Below are positions 1 to 8,671 of a stretch of 64,000 nt of DNA, in pieces. Position numbers and translations under genes: made by a program. The notes beneath the pieces were generated by a model. It was given only the letters and a program-made list of their open reading frames with translations, was not told where the DNA came from and searched no databases. The DNA is from an uncultured Stenotrophomonas sp. GTDB taxonomy: Bacteria > Pseudomonadota > Gammaproteobacteria > Xanthomonadales > Xanthomonadaceae. Every line of letters begins with the position of its first letter. Within the stretch, counting starts at the first letter, position 1. The stretch spans positions 124,001-188,000 of the forward strand of contig NZ_CAMFIA010000007.1 of assembly GCF_945952405.1 (NCBI RefSeq), given 5' to 3'.

Positions 1-118
1 ACGAGATAGGCGCTTCCCTGGCGGACGAGGCTCATGGGCAGGGTGAAGGAAGAGGGATGCCCATGTTAACGGCCTACGCTCTAGAATCATCGGTAACGAA
101 CCACGGACTGCCGTTGCC

Positions 119-1486
119 ATGACCCAACCCCTGCACGTCATCATCCTCGCCGCTGGCGCCGGCAAGCGCATGAAGTCGGTGCTGCCGAAAGTGCTGCAGC
201 CGATCGCCGGCCAGCCGATGCTGGCGCACGTGATCGATGCCGCGCGCGAACTGGCGCCGGCGGCGATCCATGTGGTCTACGGTCATGGTGGCGAAGCGGT
301 GCGGCAGTACTTTGCCGGCCAGCCCGATCTGCAGTGGGCTGAACAGGCGCAGCAGCTCGGCACCGGCCATGCGGTGGCCCAGGCGATGCCGCAGGTTCCC
401 GATGCCGCGCAGGTGCTGGTGCTGTACGGCGATGTGCCGCTGATCCGCGCGCAGACGCTGCGCGACCTGCTGGCGCAGCCGGGGCGGCTGGCCGTGCTGG
501 TGGCCGATGTCGAGGACCCGAGCGGGTACGGGCGCGTGCTGCGCGACGCCGAAGGCAAGGTCGGCGCGATCGTCGAGCAGAAGGACGCCGCTGACGACCA
601 GCTGCGCGTGCGCACCATCAATACCGGCATCATCGCGGCCGAATCGACCGCGCTGCGGCGCTGGCTGTCGCAGCTGTCCAACAGCAATGCGCAGGGCGAG
701 TATTACCTGACCGATGTCTTCGCCTTCGCCGCCGGCGAATACACGCCGGCCGAGATGGCACTGGTGGCCGACGCGCAGGAAGCCGAGGGTGCAAACGACC
801 CCTGGCAGCTGTCGCAGCTGGAACGTGCCTGGCAGCGCCGCGCGGTGCGCGCGCTGTGCGCACAGGGTGCGCGCGTGCGTGATCCGGCGCGGCTGGACAT
901 CCGTGGCAGCGTCACCGTGGGCAGCGATGTGCTGATCGATGTCGATGTCGTTCTTGAGGGCACCATCGTGCTTGGTGACGGCGTGACCGTGGGCCCGTTC
1001 AACCGCCTGAAGGATGTCACGCTCGGCCCGGGCACCGAAGTGCGTGCGCACTGCGACCTGGAAGGCGTGGTCACCGAGGGCGCAGCGCAGGTCGGGCCGT
1101 TCGCACGGCTGCGTCCCGGCACGGTGCTGGCCGACGGCGTGCACGTCGGCAACTTCGTCGAGACCAAGAAGGTCACCCTCGGCGTCGGCAGCAAGGCCAA
1201 CCACCTGACCTACCTGGGCGACGCGGTGATCGGCAGCCGGGTCAACGTTGGCGCCGGCACCATCACCTGCAACTACGATGGCGTGAACAAGTCGACCACC
1301 ACCATCGGAGACAACGCCTTCATCGGCTCCAACAGTTCGCTGGTGGCGCCGGTGAGCATCGGCGAAGGCGCGACCATTGCCGCCGGCTCGGTCATCACCC
1401 GCAACGCGCCGGACGGCAAGCTGACACTCGCACGCGCACGACAGGAAACCATCGATGGCTGGAAGCGCCCGGTCAAGAAATCCTGA
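119..1486 (+). CDS. glmU: Bifunctional UDP-GlcNAc pyrophosphorylase / GlcN-1-P acetyltransferase
   Basis: Makes UDP-GlcNAc in the cytoplasm in two steps: acetylation of glucosamine-1-phosphate, then uridylation; the product feeds peptidoglycan and lipid A. The 455 residues match the usual length. The nucleotidyltransferase motif [15 protein letters not shown] lies at residues 10-24 and YGDVPLI follows near residue 103. The C-terminal half (about 250-430) is a run of hexapeptide repeats typical of the left-handed beta-helix acetyltransferase. The next gene starts inside its last codons (1455), suggesting co-transcription. glmS, the first enzyme of the same pathway, lies about 9 kb away at 10152. 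Confidence 0.97.
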   Translation: MTQPLHVIILAAGAGKRMKSVLPKVLQPIAGQPMLAHVIDAARELAPAAIHVVYGHGGEAVRQYFAGQPDLQWAEQAQQLGTGHAVAQAMPQVPDAAQVLVLYGDVPLIRAQTLRDLLAQPGRLAVLVADVEDPSGYGRVLRDAEGKVGAIVEQKDAADDQLRVRTINTGIIAAESTALRRWLSQLSNSNAQGEYYLTDVFAFAAGEYTPAEMALVADAQEAEGANDPWQLSQLERAWQRRAVRALCAQGARVRDPARLDIRGSVTVGSDVLIDVDVVLEGTIVLGDGVTVGPFNRLKDVTLGPGTEVRAHCDLEGVVTEGAAQVGPFARLRPGTVLADGVHVGNFVETKKVTLGVGSKANHLTYLGDAVIGSRVNVGAGTITCNYDGVNKSTTTIGDNAFIGSNSSLVAPVSIGEGATIAAGSVITRNAPDGKLTLARARQETIDGWKRPVKKS

Positions 1487-1988
1487 GCCGCGCCTCGCGC
1501 GCGCCGACGAGCTCGGTGTGCTGCCGGCGATCGAACAGCGCGCCGGCGAACTGCTGAAGGGACATGAGGCCTATCCGGTGTTTGCCGGCCATGGCCTGGA
1601 CCTGCCGACGCTGCAGGCTGGCCTGCAGCGCGGGCAGCTGTGGGTGGTGGATGCCGCCGCGGGCGGCATTGCCGGTTACCTGCTGGGTGGCACCCTGGGC
1701 GAGGAGTTCCATGTGCAGCAGATGGACGTGGACCCGATGCATGCAAGGCGTGGCCATGGCCGTACCCTGCTGCGCCACGCCCTGGCACAGGCGCGCGGCG
1801 CGGGTTACCGCTCGGCGGTACTGACCACTTTGTCCGACGTGCCGTGGAATGCGCCCTTCTACGCCAGCGAAGGCTTCGTCGGCGTGCCGCAGGCGCAATG
1901 GGAAGCGGGGGTGCAGGCGGTGATGGCCGAGGAGGCCGCGCTGGGGTTTCCGATGCAGCTGCGGGTGGCGATGCGGCGGAGGCTGTAG
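1455..1988 (+). CDS. GNAT family N-acetyltransferase
   Basis: A 177-residue GCN5-related acetyltransferase that should use acetyl-CoA; the substrate is not evident. Motif A is visible around residues 93-110 ([19 protein letters not shown]), followed by the APFYASEGF segment common in motif B. The ATG at 1455 overlaps the 3' end of glmU by 32 bp; a GTG at 1516 is a possible later start. The overlap suggests translation coupled to glmU. A GTAG repeat array begins just after the stop codon. Confidence 0.85.
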   Translation: MAGSARSRNPEPRLARADELGVLPAIEQRAGELLKGHEAYPVFAGHGLDLPTLQAGLQRGQLWVVDAAAGGIAGYLLGGTLGEEFHVQQMDVDPMHARRGHGRTLLRHALAQARGAGYRSAVLTTLSDVPWNAPFYASEGFVGVPQAQWEAGVQAVMAEEAALGFPMQLRVAMRRRL

Positions 1989-2009
1989 CCCGCCGCTGGC
2001 GGTGCGTGC

Positions 2010-2106
2010 TTCCGGTAGATCCACGCCATCCCTTCCAGTAGATCCACACCATCCCTTCCAGTAGATCCACACCATCCCTTCCAGTAGATCCACGCCATGC
2101 GTGGAT
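2010..2106 (+). repeat. Four tandem 23-bp GTAG-type repeats ending in a SMAG hairpin
   Basis: Units begin at 2010, 2033, 2056 and 2079 and share the core TTCCAGTAGATCCAC. The last unit runs into ATCCACGC-CAT-GCGTGGAT, an 8-bp stem with a 3-nt loop, which makes 2084-2106 a complete GTAG-headed SMAG-type palindrome. A second short palindrome, CGACCACGGTCG, follows at about 2111. The array lies between the GNAT gene and the convergent kinase gene. Confidence 0.85.
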
Positions 2107-2150
2107 AGGCCGACCACGGTCGGCAGCTCCCTTGGAATGCGTCGCTCGGC

Positions 2151-3503
2151 TCAGCCTGCCGGCAGCAGGATCGACACGCACAAGCCGCCGTCACCCCGGT
2201 TCTGCAGCGACACCCGGCCGCCGTGCGCCTCCACGATCTCGCGGGTCAGCGCCAGTCCCAGGCCGGTGCCATTGCGCTTGGTCGAATAGAACGGCATCAG
2301 CGCATTCTGCAGAACCTGTTCGTTCATGCCCTTGCCGCGGTCCAGTACATCCAGGCGCAGCCATTGTGGCAACCGCGTCAGCTGCACCTGCACGTCATCA
2401 TTGGGCGGGTCGGCCTCGGCACAGGCTTCGTGGGCATTCTTCAGCAGGTTCAGCAGCGCCTGCCCGAACTGCGCGATGTCGATCCGGCTGCTCAGTTCCT
2501 CGTCCGGTTCGCGGTCCATGCCGAACGGGATCTGCTGGCGCAGGCTGGACAGGAACGGTGCCCAGTGCACGGTCTGCAGCTGCGGCTGTGGCAGCTTGGC
2601 GAAGCGCGCATAGCCGCGGATGAAGCCTTCCAGGTGGCGTGCACGGTCTTCGATGGTGGTGAAGATTTCCGGCAGGCGGTCGAAGCGCTCGCGCTGCACC
2701 AGCACGCCACCGGAGTGGGCCAGCGAGGCGATCGGCGCCAGCGAGTTGTTGAGCTCGTGGCTGATCACCCGGATCACCTTCTTCCAGGTCTGCACTTCCT
2801 GGCGGCGCAGTTCGGCGGTCAGCAGGCGCACCAGCAGCAGGTCGTGCGGGCGGCCGTTGAGCTGGAAGGCACGGCGCGAGAGATGGTAGACCTGCTCGTC
2901 GTCCTCATCGCCGTCCTCGCCCTCGGCATGCACCGCGAACAGGCTGTCGCCGCCACGCGCGATCGCGTCGCGCAGTTCGACCGGCACCTGCTCCAGCACG
3001 TCCTCCAGGCGCTGCCCTTCCAGCTTCCAGCCACCGTGCAGCAGCTTGCGCGCGGCCAGGTTGGAAAACACCACGCGCGGAATGCCGTCGCCACCGGAAG
3101 CGATCAGCAGCATCGCCACCGGCGTGTTCTGCACCATGGTGTCCAGCAGCAGCTCGCGCTGCACCAGGCCCTGGCGCTGCGCACGCAGTACGTCGCCCAG
3201 CTCACGATGCGCCTGCACCAGGTCGCCCAGCTCATCGTTGCCGGGCCAGTGCACGCCGAAGTTGTACTCGCCATCGCGGTAGCTGCTGGTGGTGCCGGAC
3301 AGCGCACGCATCAGCGAGCGTACCGGTGCGGTCGCGCGGCGCAGCGTCCACCACATCAGTGACAGCAGGATCAGCGCCGAGGCGGCCGTGACCACCCAGC
3401 CATGATTCATCCAGTACGCCAGCAGCCACGGCAACGCCGCGGCCAGCGCCAGCACCGGCAGCAGGCGCAGGAACAGGCGGAAGGTGAACGAGCGCCGCTT
3501 CAT
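2151..3503 (-). CDS. NtrY-like membrane sensor histidine kinase
   Basis: Inner-membrane kinase of 450 residues. Two hydrophobic segments lie at about residues 10-30 and 36-54, followed by a HAMP-like linker, a PAS-like region (about 118-225), a DHp domain with phosphoacceptor His249 in RVISHELNNS, and a HATPase domain with LLNLLKNAHEA and GTGLGLAL near the C terminus. Its start overlaps the stop of the response regulator by 4 bp, so the two form a cognate pair. It is the last gene of the exporter unit. The signal sensed is unknown; the short periplasmic loop suggests a membrane or cytoplasmic cue. Confidence 0.9.
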   Translation of the reverse strand: MKRRSFTFRLFLRLLPVLALAAALPWLLAYWMNHGWVVTAASALILLSLMWWTLRRATAPVRSLMRALSGTTSSYRDGEYNFGVHWPGNDELGDLVQAHRELGDVLRAQRQGLVQRELLLDTMVQNTPVAMLLIASGGDGIPRVVFSNLAARKLLHGGWKLEGQRLEDVLEQVPVELRDAIARGGDSLFAVHAEGEDGDEDDEQVYHLSRRAFQLNGRPHDLLLVRLLTAELRRQEVQTWKKVIRVISHELNNSLAPIASLAHSGGVLVQRERFDRLPEIFTTIEDRARHLEGFIRGYARFAKLPQPQLQTVHWAPFLSSLRQQIPFGMDREPDEELSSRIDIAQFGQALLNLLKNAHEACAEADPPNDDVQVQLTRLPQWLRLDVLDRGKGMNEQVLQNALMPFYSTKRNGTGLGLALTREIVEAHGGRVSLQNRGDGGLCVSILLPAG

Positions 3504-4846
3504 TCGCGTGGAATGCCGTGGCGGTCCATGCGCCGGTACAGCGCCTGGCGGCTCAGGCCAAGCTCGGCCGCGGCCTGGGCGATGACACCGTGGTTGCGTG
3601 CCAGCACGTCCTCGATGCGCGCGCGGTCGGGATCATTACCGGCACTCGGTGCCGGCCGCGGCGCCGGTGCTGCACGCGGCAGGTTGAGATCGGCCACTTC
3701 GATACGGGGGCCGCTGGCCAGCAGTTCGGCACGCTGGATCACGTTGCGCAGTTCGCGCACGTTGCCGGGCCAGGGGTGCCGCTGCAGGGCGGCGGCCGCC
3801 GCACTGGACAGCGGCTTGCCCGCAGCCAGGAAGCGCTCGGCCAGCGGCACGATGTCGCCGGCACGTTCGGCCAGCGGCGGCAGCACCAGTTCCACCGTAT
3901 TGAGGCGGTAGTAGAGGTCTTCGCGGAAGCTGCCGTCGCGGATCATGGCCGGCAGGTCGGCATTGGTCGCGCTGACCACGCGCACCTTGACCTGGCGCTC
4001 GCGGTTGGAGCCCAGGCGCTCGAAGCGGCCGGTCTCCAGCACGCGCAGCAGTTTCATCTGCCCACCCAGCGACAGGTTGCCGATCTCATCCAGGAACAGG
4101 GTGCCGCCGTCGGCGGCTTCGAACTTGCCTTCGCGTGCCTTGTTGGCACCGGTATAGGCGCCCGCCTCGGCACCGAACAGTTCGGCTTCGATCAGTTCCG
4201 ACGGCAGCGCACCGCAGTTGACCGTGATGAACGGGCCCTTGGACACCAGCGAATTGGCCTGGATGATCTGCGCGATCTTTTCCTTGCCGGCACCGTTCGG
4301 GCCGGTGATCAGCACCGGCAGTTCCGAGCGGGCGACCTGGCAGGCGAGGGCGATGACACGCTCGCTGGCGGGGTCGGCGAAGACCGCGCCGCACAGCGTG
4401 TACTTCTCTTCCAGTGCATTGCGCTGGCGCAGTTCGCGGCTGCGACGGCGGTCCAGTTCGCGGCGTGCCTCGGAAAGCTCCAGCAGGTTGTTGACCGTGG
4501 TCATCAGCTTGCGGTCGTCCCATGGCTTGGCCAGGTAATCGGCCGCGCCGGCCTTGACCAGGTCCACCGCGCTGCTCAGGTGGGTCCAGGCGGTCAGCAG
4601 GATCACCGGCAGGTCCGGATGGCGCGCGCGGATCTGCGCGAACAGGACCTCGCCTTCCTCGCCGGAGGTGGTGTCCTCGCTGAAGTTCATGTCCTGGATC
4701 ACCAGGTCAACCGGCTGCGACTCGAGCAGCGCCAGCCCTTCGGCCGGGCTCTGCGCCTGCAGCGTGTCGATGTCGTGCAGGGAGAACAGCACGTCCAGCG
4801 CGGTACCCACGCTGGCGTTGTCGTCGATGATCAGGATCGCAGGCAT
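3500..4846 (-). CDS. NtrC-family sigma-54-dependent response regulator
   Basis: 448-residue enhancer-binding protein. The receiver domain has Asp8/Asp9, phosphoacceptor Asp52, Thr85 and Lys107. The AAA+ domain has Walker A GPNGAGKE (182-189), Walker B GTLFLDEIG (248-256) and the sigma-54 contact loop GAYTGA (229-234). GAYTGA replaces the usual GAFTGA; this conservative change is known to be tolerated in the family. A Fis-type helix-turn-helix ends the protein (AELGLSRQALYRRMDRHG). The start at 4846 gives a standard receiver N terminus; the frame stays open upstream without homology. By inference it activates the sigma-54 promoter at 9982-9998. Confidence 0.93.
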   Translation of the reverse strand: MPAILIIDDNASVGTALDVLFSLHDIDTLQAQSPAEGLALLESQPVDLVIQDMNFSEDTTSGEEGEVLFAQIRARHPDLPVILLTAWTHLSSAVDLVKAGAADYLAKPWDDRKLMTTVNNLLELSEARRELDRRRSRELRQRNALEEKYTLCGAVFADPASERVIALACQVARSELPVLITGPNGAGKEKIAQIIQANSLVSKGPFITVNCGALPSELIEAELFGAEAGAYTGANKAREGKFEAADGGTLFLDEIGNLSLGGQMKLLRVLETGRFERLGSNRERQVKVRVVSATNADLPAMIRDGSFREDLYYRLNTVELVLPPLAERAGDIVPLAERFLAAGKPLSSAAAAALQRHPWPGNVRELRNVIQRAELLASGPRIEVADLNLPRAAPAPRPAPSAGNDPDRARIEDVLARNHGVIAQAAAELGLSRQALYRRMDRHGIPRE

Positions 4847-4967
4847 CAAGCGGTTCTGCAGAAAGGGATGGGCGGCGCCGTTGGAGCCGTTCGTGTCCAC
4901 GCACCGGGAGAGCCGGGCGCCACCCATCAAGCATAGCCAAACCCGTGGCCGCAGGGTGGGGCGGGGC

Positions 4968-5354
4968 TCAGCGCCGTGGCGGCGGAGGCGGCGGTGCCAG
5001 CGGTGGCGGTGCGAGCAGCGCCAGGCGCCAGGCCGCCGCATCCACCGGGACCGTCAGTTCGCGCCTGTCGCGGCGCAGCAACAGATAGGCGGTGGCGCCG
5101 GTGGAGTGGCGCAGGGCACTGGCAAGATGCTCCACCCGGCGCACCGCGGTGTCGTCCACGCGCAGGATGCGGTCGCCGCTGCGCACGCCGAAGCGGGCTT
5201 CCGGGCTGGCCGCATCCACATGCACCTGGCCCTCGGTCGAGCGCAGCGCCAGCCGTGCATCATCCTGGCGCCACTCCAGTGTCTGCGAGCTGCCACCGCC
5301 GGCCAGCACCGGCAGTGGCAGCAGCAGCATCAACAGCACCCATCGGGCACGCAT
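4968..5354 (-). CDS. Exported PDZ-domain protein with proline-rich tail
   Basis: 128 residues: a signal peptide (hydrophobic LLMLLLPLPVLA), a single PDZ-like domain containing FGVRSGDRILRVDDTAV, and a C terminus made almost only of Pro, Ala and Arg (APPPLAPPPPPPRR). Its ATG is one base after the stop of the upstream permease, so it is translated with the exporter. A periplasmic PDZ domain could bind exported peptide termini or another exporter subunit; this is inference. 121 bp without obvious genes separate it from the response regulator. Confidence 0.7.
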   Translation of the reverse strand: MRARWVLLMLLLPLPVLAGGGSSQTLEWRQDDARLALRSTEGQVHVDAASPEARFGVRSGDRILRVDDTAVRRVEHLASALRHSTGATAYLLLRRDRRELTVPVDAAAWRLALLAPPPLAPPPPPPRR

Positions 5355-5355
5355 C

Positions 5356-6573
5356 TCACGCGCCCCGGGTGGCGACCGCTGGCGGTACCGCCGCTGCACG
5401 CCGGGCCGGCCCGAACACGGCGATCTGGCCCAGCAGCCACAGCAGCAGCGCACCCAGCGGCAGGTAGAACAGCGGCATGCGCGGCAACTCGTACATGTTC
5501 ATCAGTGCGAGGTTGATCGCATACGCGGCCAGCATGCCCAGCACGATGCCCAGCGTGGCCAGCAGGAAGTTCTCGGTCTGGAAGTAGCGCAGGATCTGCC
5601 CGCGGGTGGCGCCGAGTGCGCGGCGGATGCCGATCTGCTTGCTGCGCTGCTGCACCCAGAAGCTGGCCAGGCCGATGATGCCCAGCGCGGTCACCACCAG
5701 CAGCGAGACGCTGACGGTGATGAGCAGGCCGACCATCGCGCGGTCGTTCTTGAAGTAGTCCTGGCGCTGGTCCTCATAGGTCCGCTTGTCACGCATCAAC
5801 CGGTTGGGGTCGTTGCGTTCCAGTGCAGCGGCCGCGGCGTTGAGCACTTCGTCGCGGCGTGCCGGATCGGTGCGCAGGATGTAGGTGCCGCCGTCGTCGA
5901 AGGTGCGGCGCAGCGGCAGCAGCATCGACTTGGTCCAGTTGTCGTCCCAGCCATTGGGCGTGCTGAGCACATCGACGATGCCGACCACGTGCAGCGGCTG
6001 CTTGCCCATGTAGTAGGTCTTGCCGAGTGCACTGCCGTTCGGCTCCATCTTGGCGGCGGTGGCCTGGGTGAGGATCACCGGCATGGCCTGGTCCTTGGCG
6101 CTGCCCTTGCTCGCTTCCTTGACGTCCATGTACTCACTGGGCAGGAAGTCGCGCCCGGCGATCAGGTGGATGCCCATCGTGCCCAGCCCGCCTTCGGACA
6201 GGGTGTACATCGAGGCGGTGGTGGTGGGGCGTTCCTGCTCCGGTTCGCGCTGGATGCTGCTGCTGGACGAGCCGTTGCGGAACGGAACCTGGTTGATGAT
6301 GGTGGCGCTGGTGACACCGGGAATGGCACGCAGCGAAGCCAGGTCCTCGCGGGTGCGGGCCATGGCGTCGGTCTGCTTGCCGATGCCGCTGACACGCAGC
6401 ATCACCAGCTCGTTCTCGGCGATGCCGCTGGGCATGCTGATCTTCTCGATGCGCTGGCTGACCAGGAACAGCGCGTTGCAGACGATGGCGCAGGTCAGTG
6501 CGACTTCCAGCACGATCAGGGCGGCAGCAGTCTTGTGCCGGCGCAGGGTGCTGAGGATGGGGCGGATGTCCAT
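5356..6573 (-). CDS. FtsX/MacB-type ABC transporter permease (second copy)
   Basis: 405-residue permease. One N-terminal membrane helix (about 20-40), a large periplasmic MacB-PCD-like domain, and three C-terminal helices. The segment before the last helices has the family motif RRALGATRGQILRYFQ. The start MDIRPILSTLRRHKTAAA matches the usual N terminus of the family. It probably forms a heterodimer with the adjacent paralogue at 6594-7895 and works with the separate ATPase at 7906, a split version of the MacB architecture. Substrate unknown. Confidence 0.9.
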   Translation of the reverse strand: MDIRPILSTLRRHKTAAALIVLEVALTCAIVCNALFLVSQRIEKISMPSGIAENELVMLRVSGIGKQTDAMARTREDLASLRAIPGVTSATIINQVPFRNGSSSSSIQREPEQERPTTTASMYTLSEGGLGTMGIHLIAGRDFLPSEYMDVKEASKGSAKDQAMPVILTQATAAKMEPNGSALGKTYYMGKQPLHVVGIVDVLSTPNGWDDNWTKSMLLPLRRTFDDGGTYILRTDPARRDEVLNAAAAALERNDPNRLMRDKRTYEDQRQDYFKNDRAMVGLLITVSVSLLVVTALGIIGLASFWVQQRSKQIGIRRALGATRGQILRYFQTENFLLATLGIVLGMLAAYAINLALMNMYELPRMPLFYLPLGALLLWLLGQIAVFGPARRAAAVPPAVATRGA

Positions 6574-6593
6574 GGGAGTCCTCGTTCTCGTGC

Positions 6594-7895
6594 TTACTGC
6601 GACTTGAGCTGGATGGCCGGGGTGACCTGCATCGCGCGCCAGGCGGGCAGGAAGCCGGCGGCGAGGCTGGCGAACAGGGTCAGGCCGAGGGCCAGCAGCA
6701 GCATGCTGCCGTCCAGGTGGGCCAGCTGGGCGTAGGTCACCGGTTGCTGGCGCACGGCGTACAGGCCGAGCAGGGCCAGGCCGATGCCGAGCACGCCGCC
6801 GACCACGCCGACCGCACCGGCTTCGACCAGGCACTGCAGGAAGATCTGCCCACGGCTGGCACCCAGAGCACGGCGCACGCCAATCTCACCACTGCGGCGC
6901 AGGAACTTGGCCAGCAGCAGGCCGACCGTGTTGACCAGGCAGACGCCGAGGAAGCCCAGTGCCAGCCACAGCTGCAGGCGCACGTCGTTGGGCACCGCGC
7001 CATTGAAGTCCAGCCACTCCATCACATTGCGCAGGCGCACGTTCGGCGGGCGCTGGAAGCGGCCGGCTTCGAGCTGCTGGCGGGAGTAGTTTTCCAGGTA
7101 GCGGCGATAATCGTCGGCCTTGGCCGGATCCATTTCCGCCCAGTACTGCAACCACGCACACGGAGCGTTGAGCGAGTGGCTGTTGTCGTCGGGATTCTCG
7201 CCGAAGCAGTTCATGTTGCCGTTGCTGCCCAGGTTCAGCTCGAACGAGGTGGTGATCGGCAGCAGCAGCTCTTCGTTGGTGCCGTAGCTGCCGGTGGTCA
7301 GGTCGTAGAAGTGCGGCTCCGGGCTCCACTCCTTCATCACGCCGACGATGCGGTAGGACTGGCCTTCCATGCGGATGTCACGGCCGACGCTGTTGGCGCC
7401 CTGGAACAGCTTTTCATTGAGGGTCTTGGAGATCACCACCACGCGGGCACGCGCATCATCGTCGGCGCGGGACCACGGACGGCCGTACTGCATCGGCACG
7501 TTGAACATCGGGAAGAAGTCGGCCGAGGTCCAGCGGGTATCGATGGTGAAGGGCTTGAGCGTGCCGCTGGTCGGTTCGATGGTGCCGTCGCCGGCGGTCA
7601 TCAGCGCCTGCCGTTCGGCCTTGGCTTCGCGCAGCAGGGCCTCGCCGTCGAAGCGGGTCAGCTGGGTCTGCGGCTCCTCGCCCGGGACATAGCCACCGCG
7701 GCCACCCGGATCAATCTGCGCATAGAACAGGCGGTCGCTCTTGTCGGGGATCGGATCGCCGGACAGCACGTGGAACACGGTCAGGGTGGTCATCGAGGCG
7801 CCGATGCCCAGCGCGATGGCGACCACCATCAGTGCGGTCAGTATCTTGTTGCGGCGGAAGCTGCGTACCGCCAATCGGGCGTAGTAGGCGAACAT
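6594..7895 (-). CDS. FtsX/MacB-type ABC transporter permease (first copy)
   Basis: 433-residue permease with the same plan as its neighbour: N-terminal helix after MFAYYARLAVRSFRRNK, a long periplasmic region (about 45-300), then three C-terminal helices with RRALGASRGQIFLQCL before the last pair. The start at 7895 is chosen because the family begins with this basic amphipathic segment; an upstream in-frame ATG adds only ten unrelated residues. It lies 10 bp from the ATPase gene and 20 bp from the second permease, clearly in one transcript. Confidence 0.9.
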   Translation of the reverse strand: MFAYYARLAVRSFRRNKILTALMVVAIALGIGASMTTLTVFHVLSGDPIPDKSDRLFYAQIDPGGRGGYVPGEEPQTQLTRFDGEALLREAKAERQALMTAGDGTIEPTSGTLKPFTIDTRWTSADFFPMFNVPMQYGRPWSRADDDARARVVVISKTLNEKLFQGANSVGRDIRMEGQSYRIVGVMKEWSPEPHFYDLTTGSYGTNEELLLPITTSFELNLGSNGNMNCFGENPDDNSHSLNAPCAWLQYWAEMDPAKADDYRRYLENYSRQQLEAGRFQRPPNVRLRNVMEWLDFNGAVPNDVRLQLWLALGFLGVCLVNTVGLLLAKFLRRSGEIGVRRALGASRGQIFLQCLVEAGAVGVVGGVLGIGLALLGLYAVRQQPVTYAQLAHLDGSMLLLALGLTLFASLAAGFLPAWRAMQVTPAIQLKSQ

Positions 7896-7905
7896 GGTCG
7901 TGCCC

Positions 7906-8628
7906 TCACTCGTTGACCGCGACAATGTGGCGCGGCGTGGCCAGCACCGGCTCGCGCACCAGGTCGGTCACCTGGCCGTCGACGATGTGGACGTTGCGCT
8001 GCGCGCGCGCCGCCAGTTCCGGATCGTGGGTGACCATCACGATGGTGGTACCGGCGGCATTGATCTCTTCCAGCAGTTCCATCACGCCACGCGCCATCTG
8101 CGTGTCGAGGTTGCCGGTCGGTTCGTCGGCCAGCAGCAGGCGCGGGCTTCCGGCCAGGGCGCGTGCGATCGCCGCGCGCTGCTGCTGGCCGCCGGACAGT
8201 TCGTTGGGGTAGTGCTTCATGCGCGAGCCGAGGCCGACCTGGGTCAGCGCCTTCTCGATGCGCTCACGGCGTTCGTTGGCGCTCATCTTCCGGTAGCGCA
8301 GCGGCACATCGACGTTGTCGAACAGGTTCAGGTCCGGGATCAGGTTGAAGCCCTGGAAGATGAAGCCGATCTTCTGGTTGCGCAGGCGGCTGCGCGCATC
8401 ATCGCCGAGCGTGCTCACGTCCTGGCCGTCGAGCATGTAGGTGCCGCTGGTGAAGGTCTCCAGCAGGCCGGCAATGTTGAGGAAGGTGGTCTTGCCGGAG
8501 CCGGACGGACCGGTGACGGCGACGAACTCGCCTTCCTTGACCTGCAGTTCCAGCGAGCGCAGCGCGTGGGTTTCCACCTGTTCGGTGCGGAAGACCTTGG
8601 CGACCGAACGCATATCGAGCATGTACAT
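7906..8628 (-). CDS. ABC transporter ATPase (LolD/MacB type)
   Basis: 240 residues with Walker A GPSGSGKT (40-47), Q-loop, signature LSGGQQQR, Walker B LLLADEPTGNLD and H-loop VTHDPE. The DEPTGNLD sequence is characteristic of the MacB/LolD/FtsE branch, which drives FtsX-type permeases by mechanotransmission. A GAGG ribosome-binding site lies 7 bp before the chosen ATG. A triplicated 7-bp repeat (8651-8671) separates it from the membrane-fusion gene. Confidence 0.94.
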   Translation of the reverse strand: MYMLDMRSVAKVFRTEQVETHALRSLELQVKEGEFVAVTGPSGSGKTTFLNIAGLLETFTSGTYMLDGQDVSTLGDDARSRLRNQKIGFIFQGFNLIPDLNLFDNVDVPLRYRKMSANERRERIEKALTQVGLGSRMKHYPNELSGGQQQRAAIARALAGSPRLLLADEPTGNLDTQMARGVMELLEEINAAGTTIVMVTHDPELAARAQRNVHIVDGQVTDLVREPVLATPRHIVAVNE

Positions 8629-8650
8629 GGGGTGTCCTCTCTCCAGGATT

Positions 8651-8671
8651 CAGGTATCAGGTATCAGGTAT
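8651..8671 (+). repeat. Triplicated 7-bp direct repeat (CAGGTAT)
   Basis: Three perfect CAGGTAT units in tandem (8651-8657, 8658-8664, 8665-8671). They run from the stop codon of the membrane-fusion gene into the leader of the ATPase gene. Slippage here would change only the spacing between the two genes. Confidence 0.8.

Noticed and set aside
1..35. Possible start of a divergent minus-strand gene reading MSLVRQGSAYL from an ATG at 35.
   Set aside because: Only eleven codons are in the window and no ribosome-binding site is visible. The residues resemble the start of some small membrane proteins, but that is too little to call.
74..1204. Long open frames on the minus strand opposite glmU, and similar long antisense frames opposite prlC, smeDEF, hslU, the M1 peptidase and mrdA.
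   Set aside because: They are His/Arg/Gln-rich mirror frames caused by high GC third-position bias, and each lies opposite a gene with clear family motifs.
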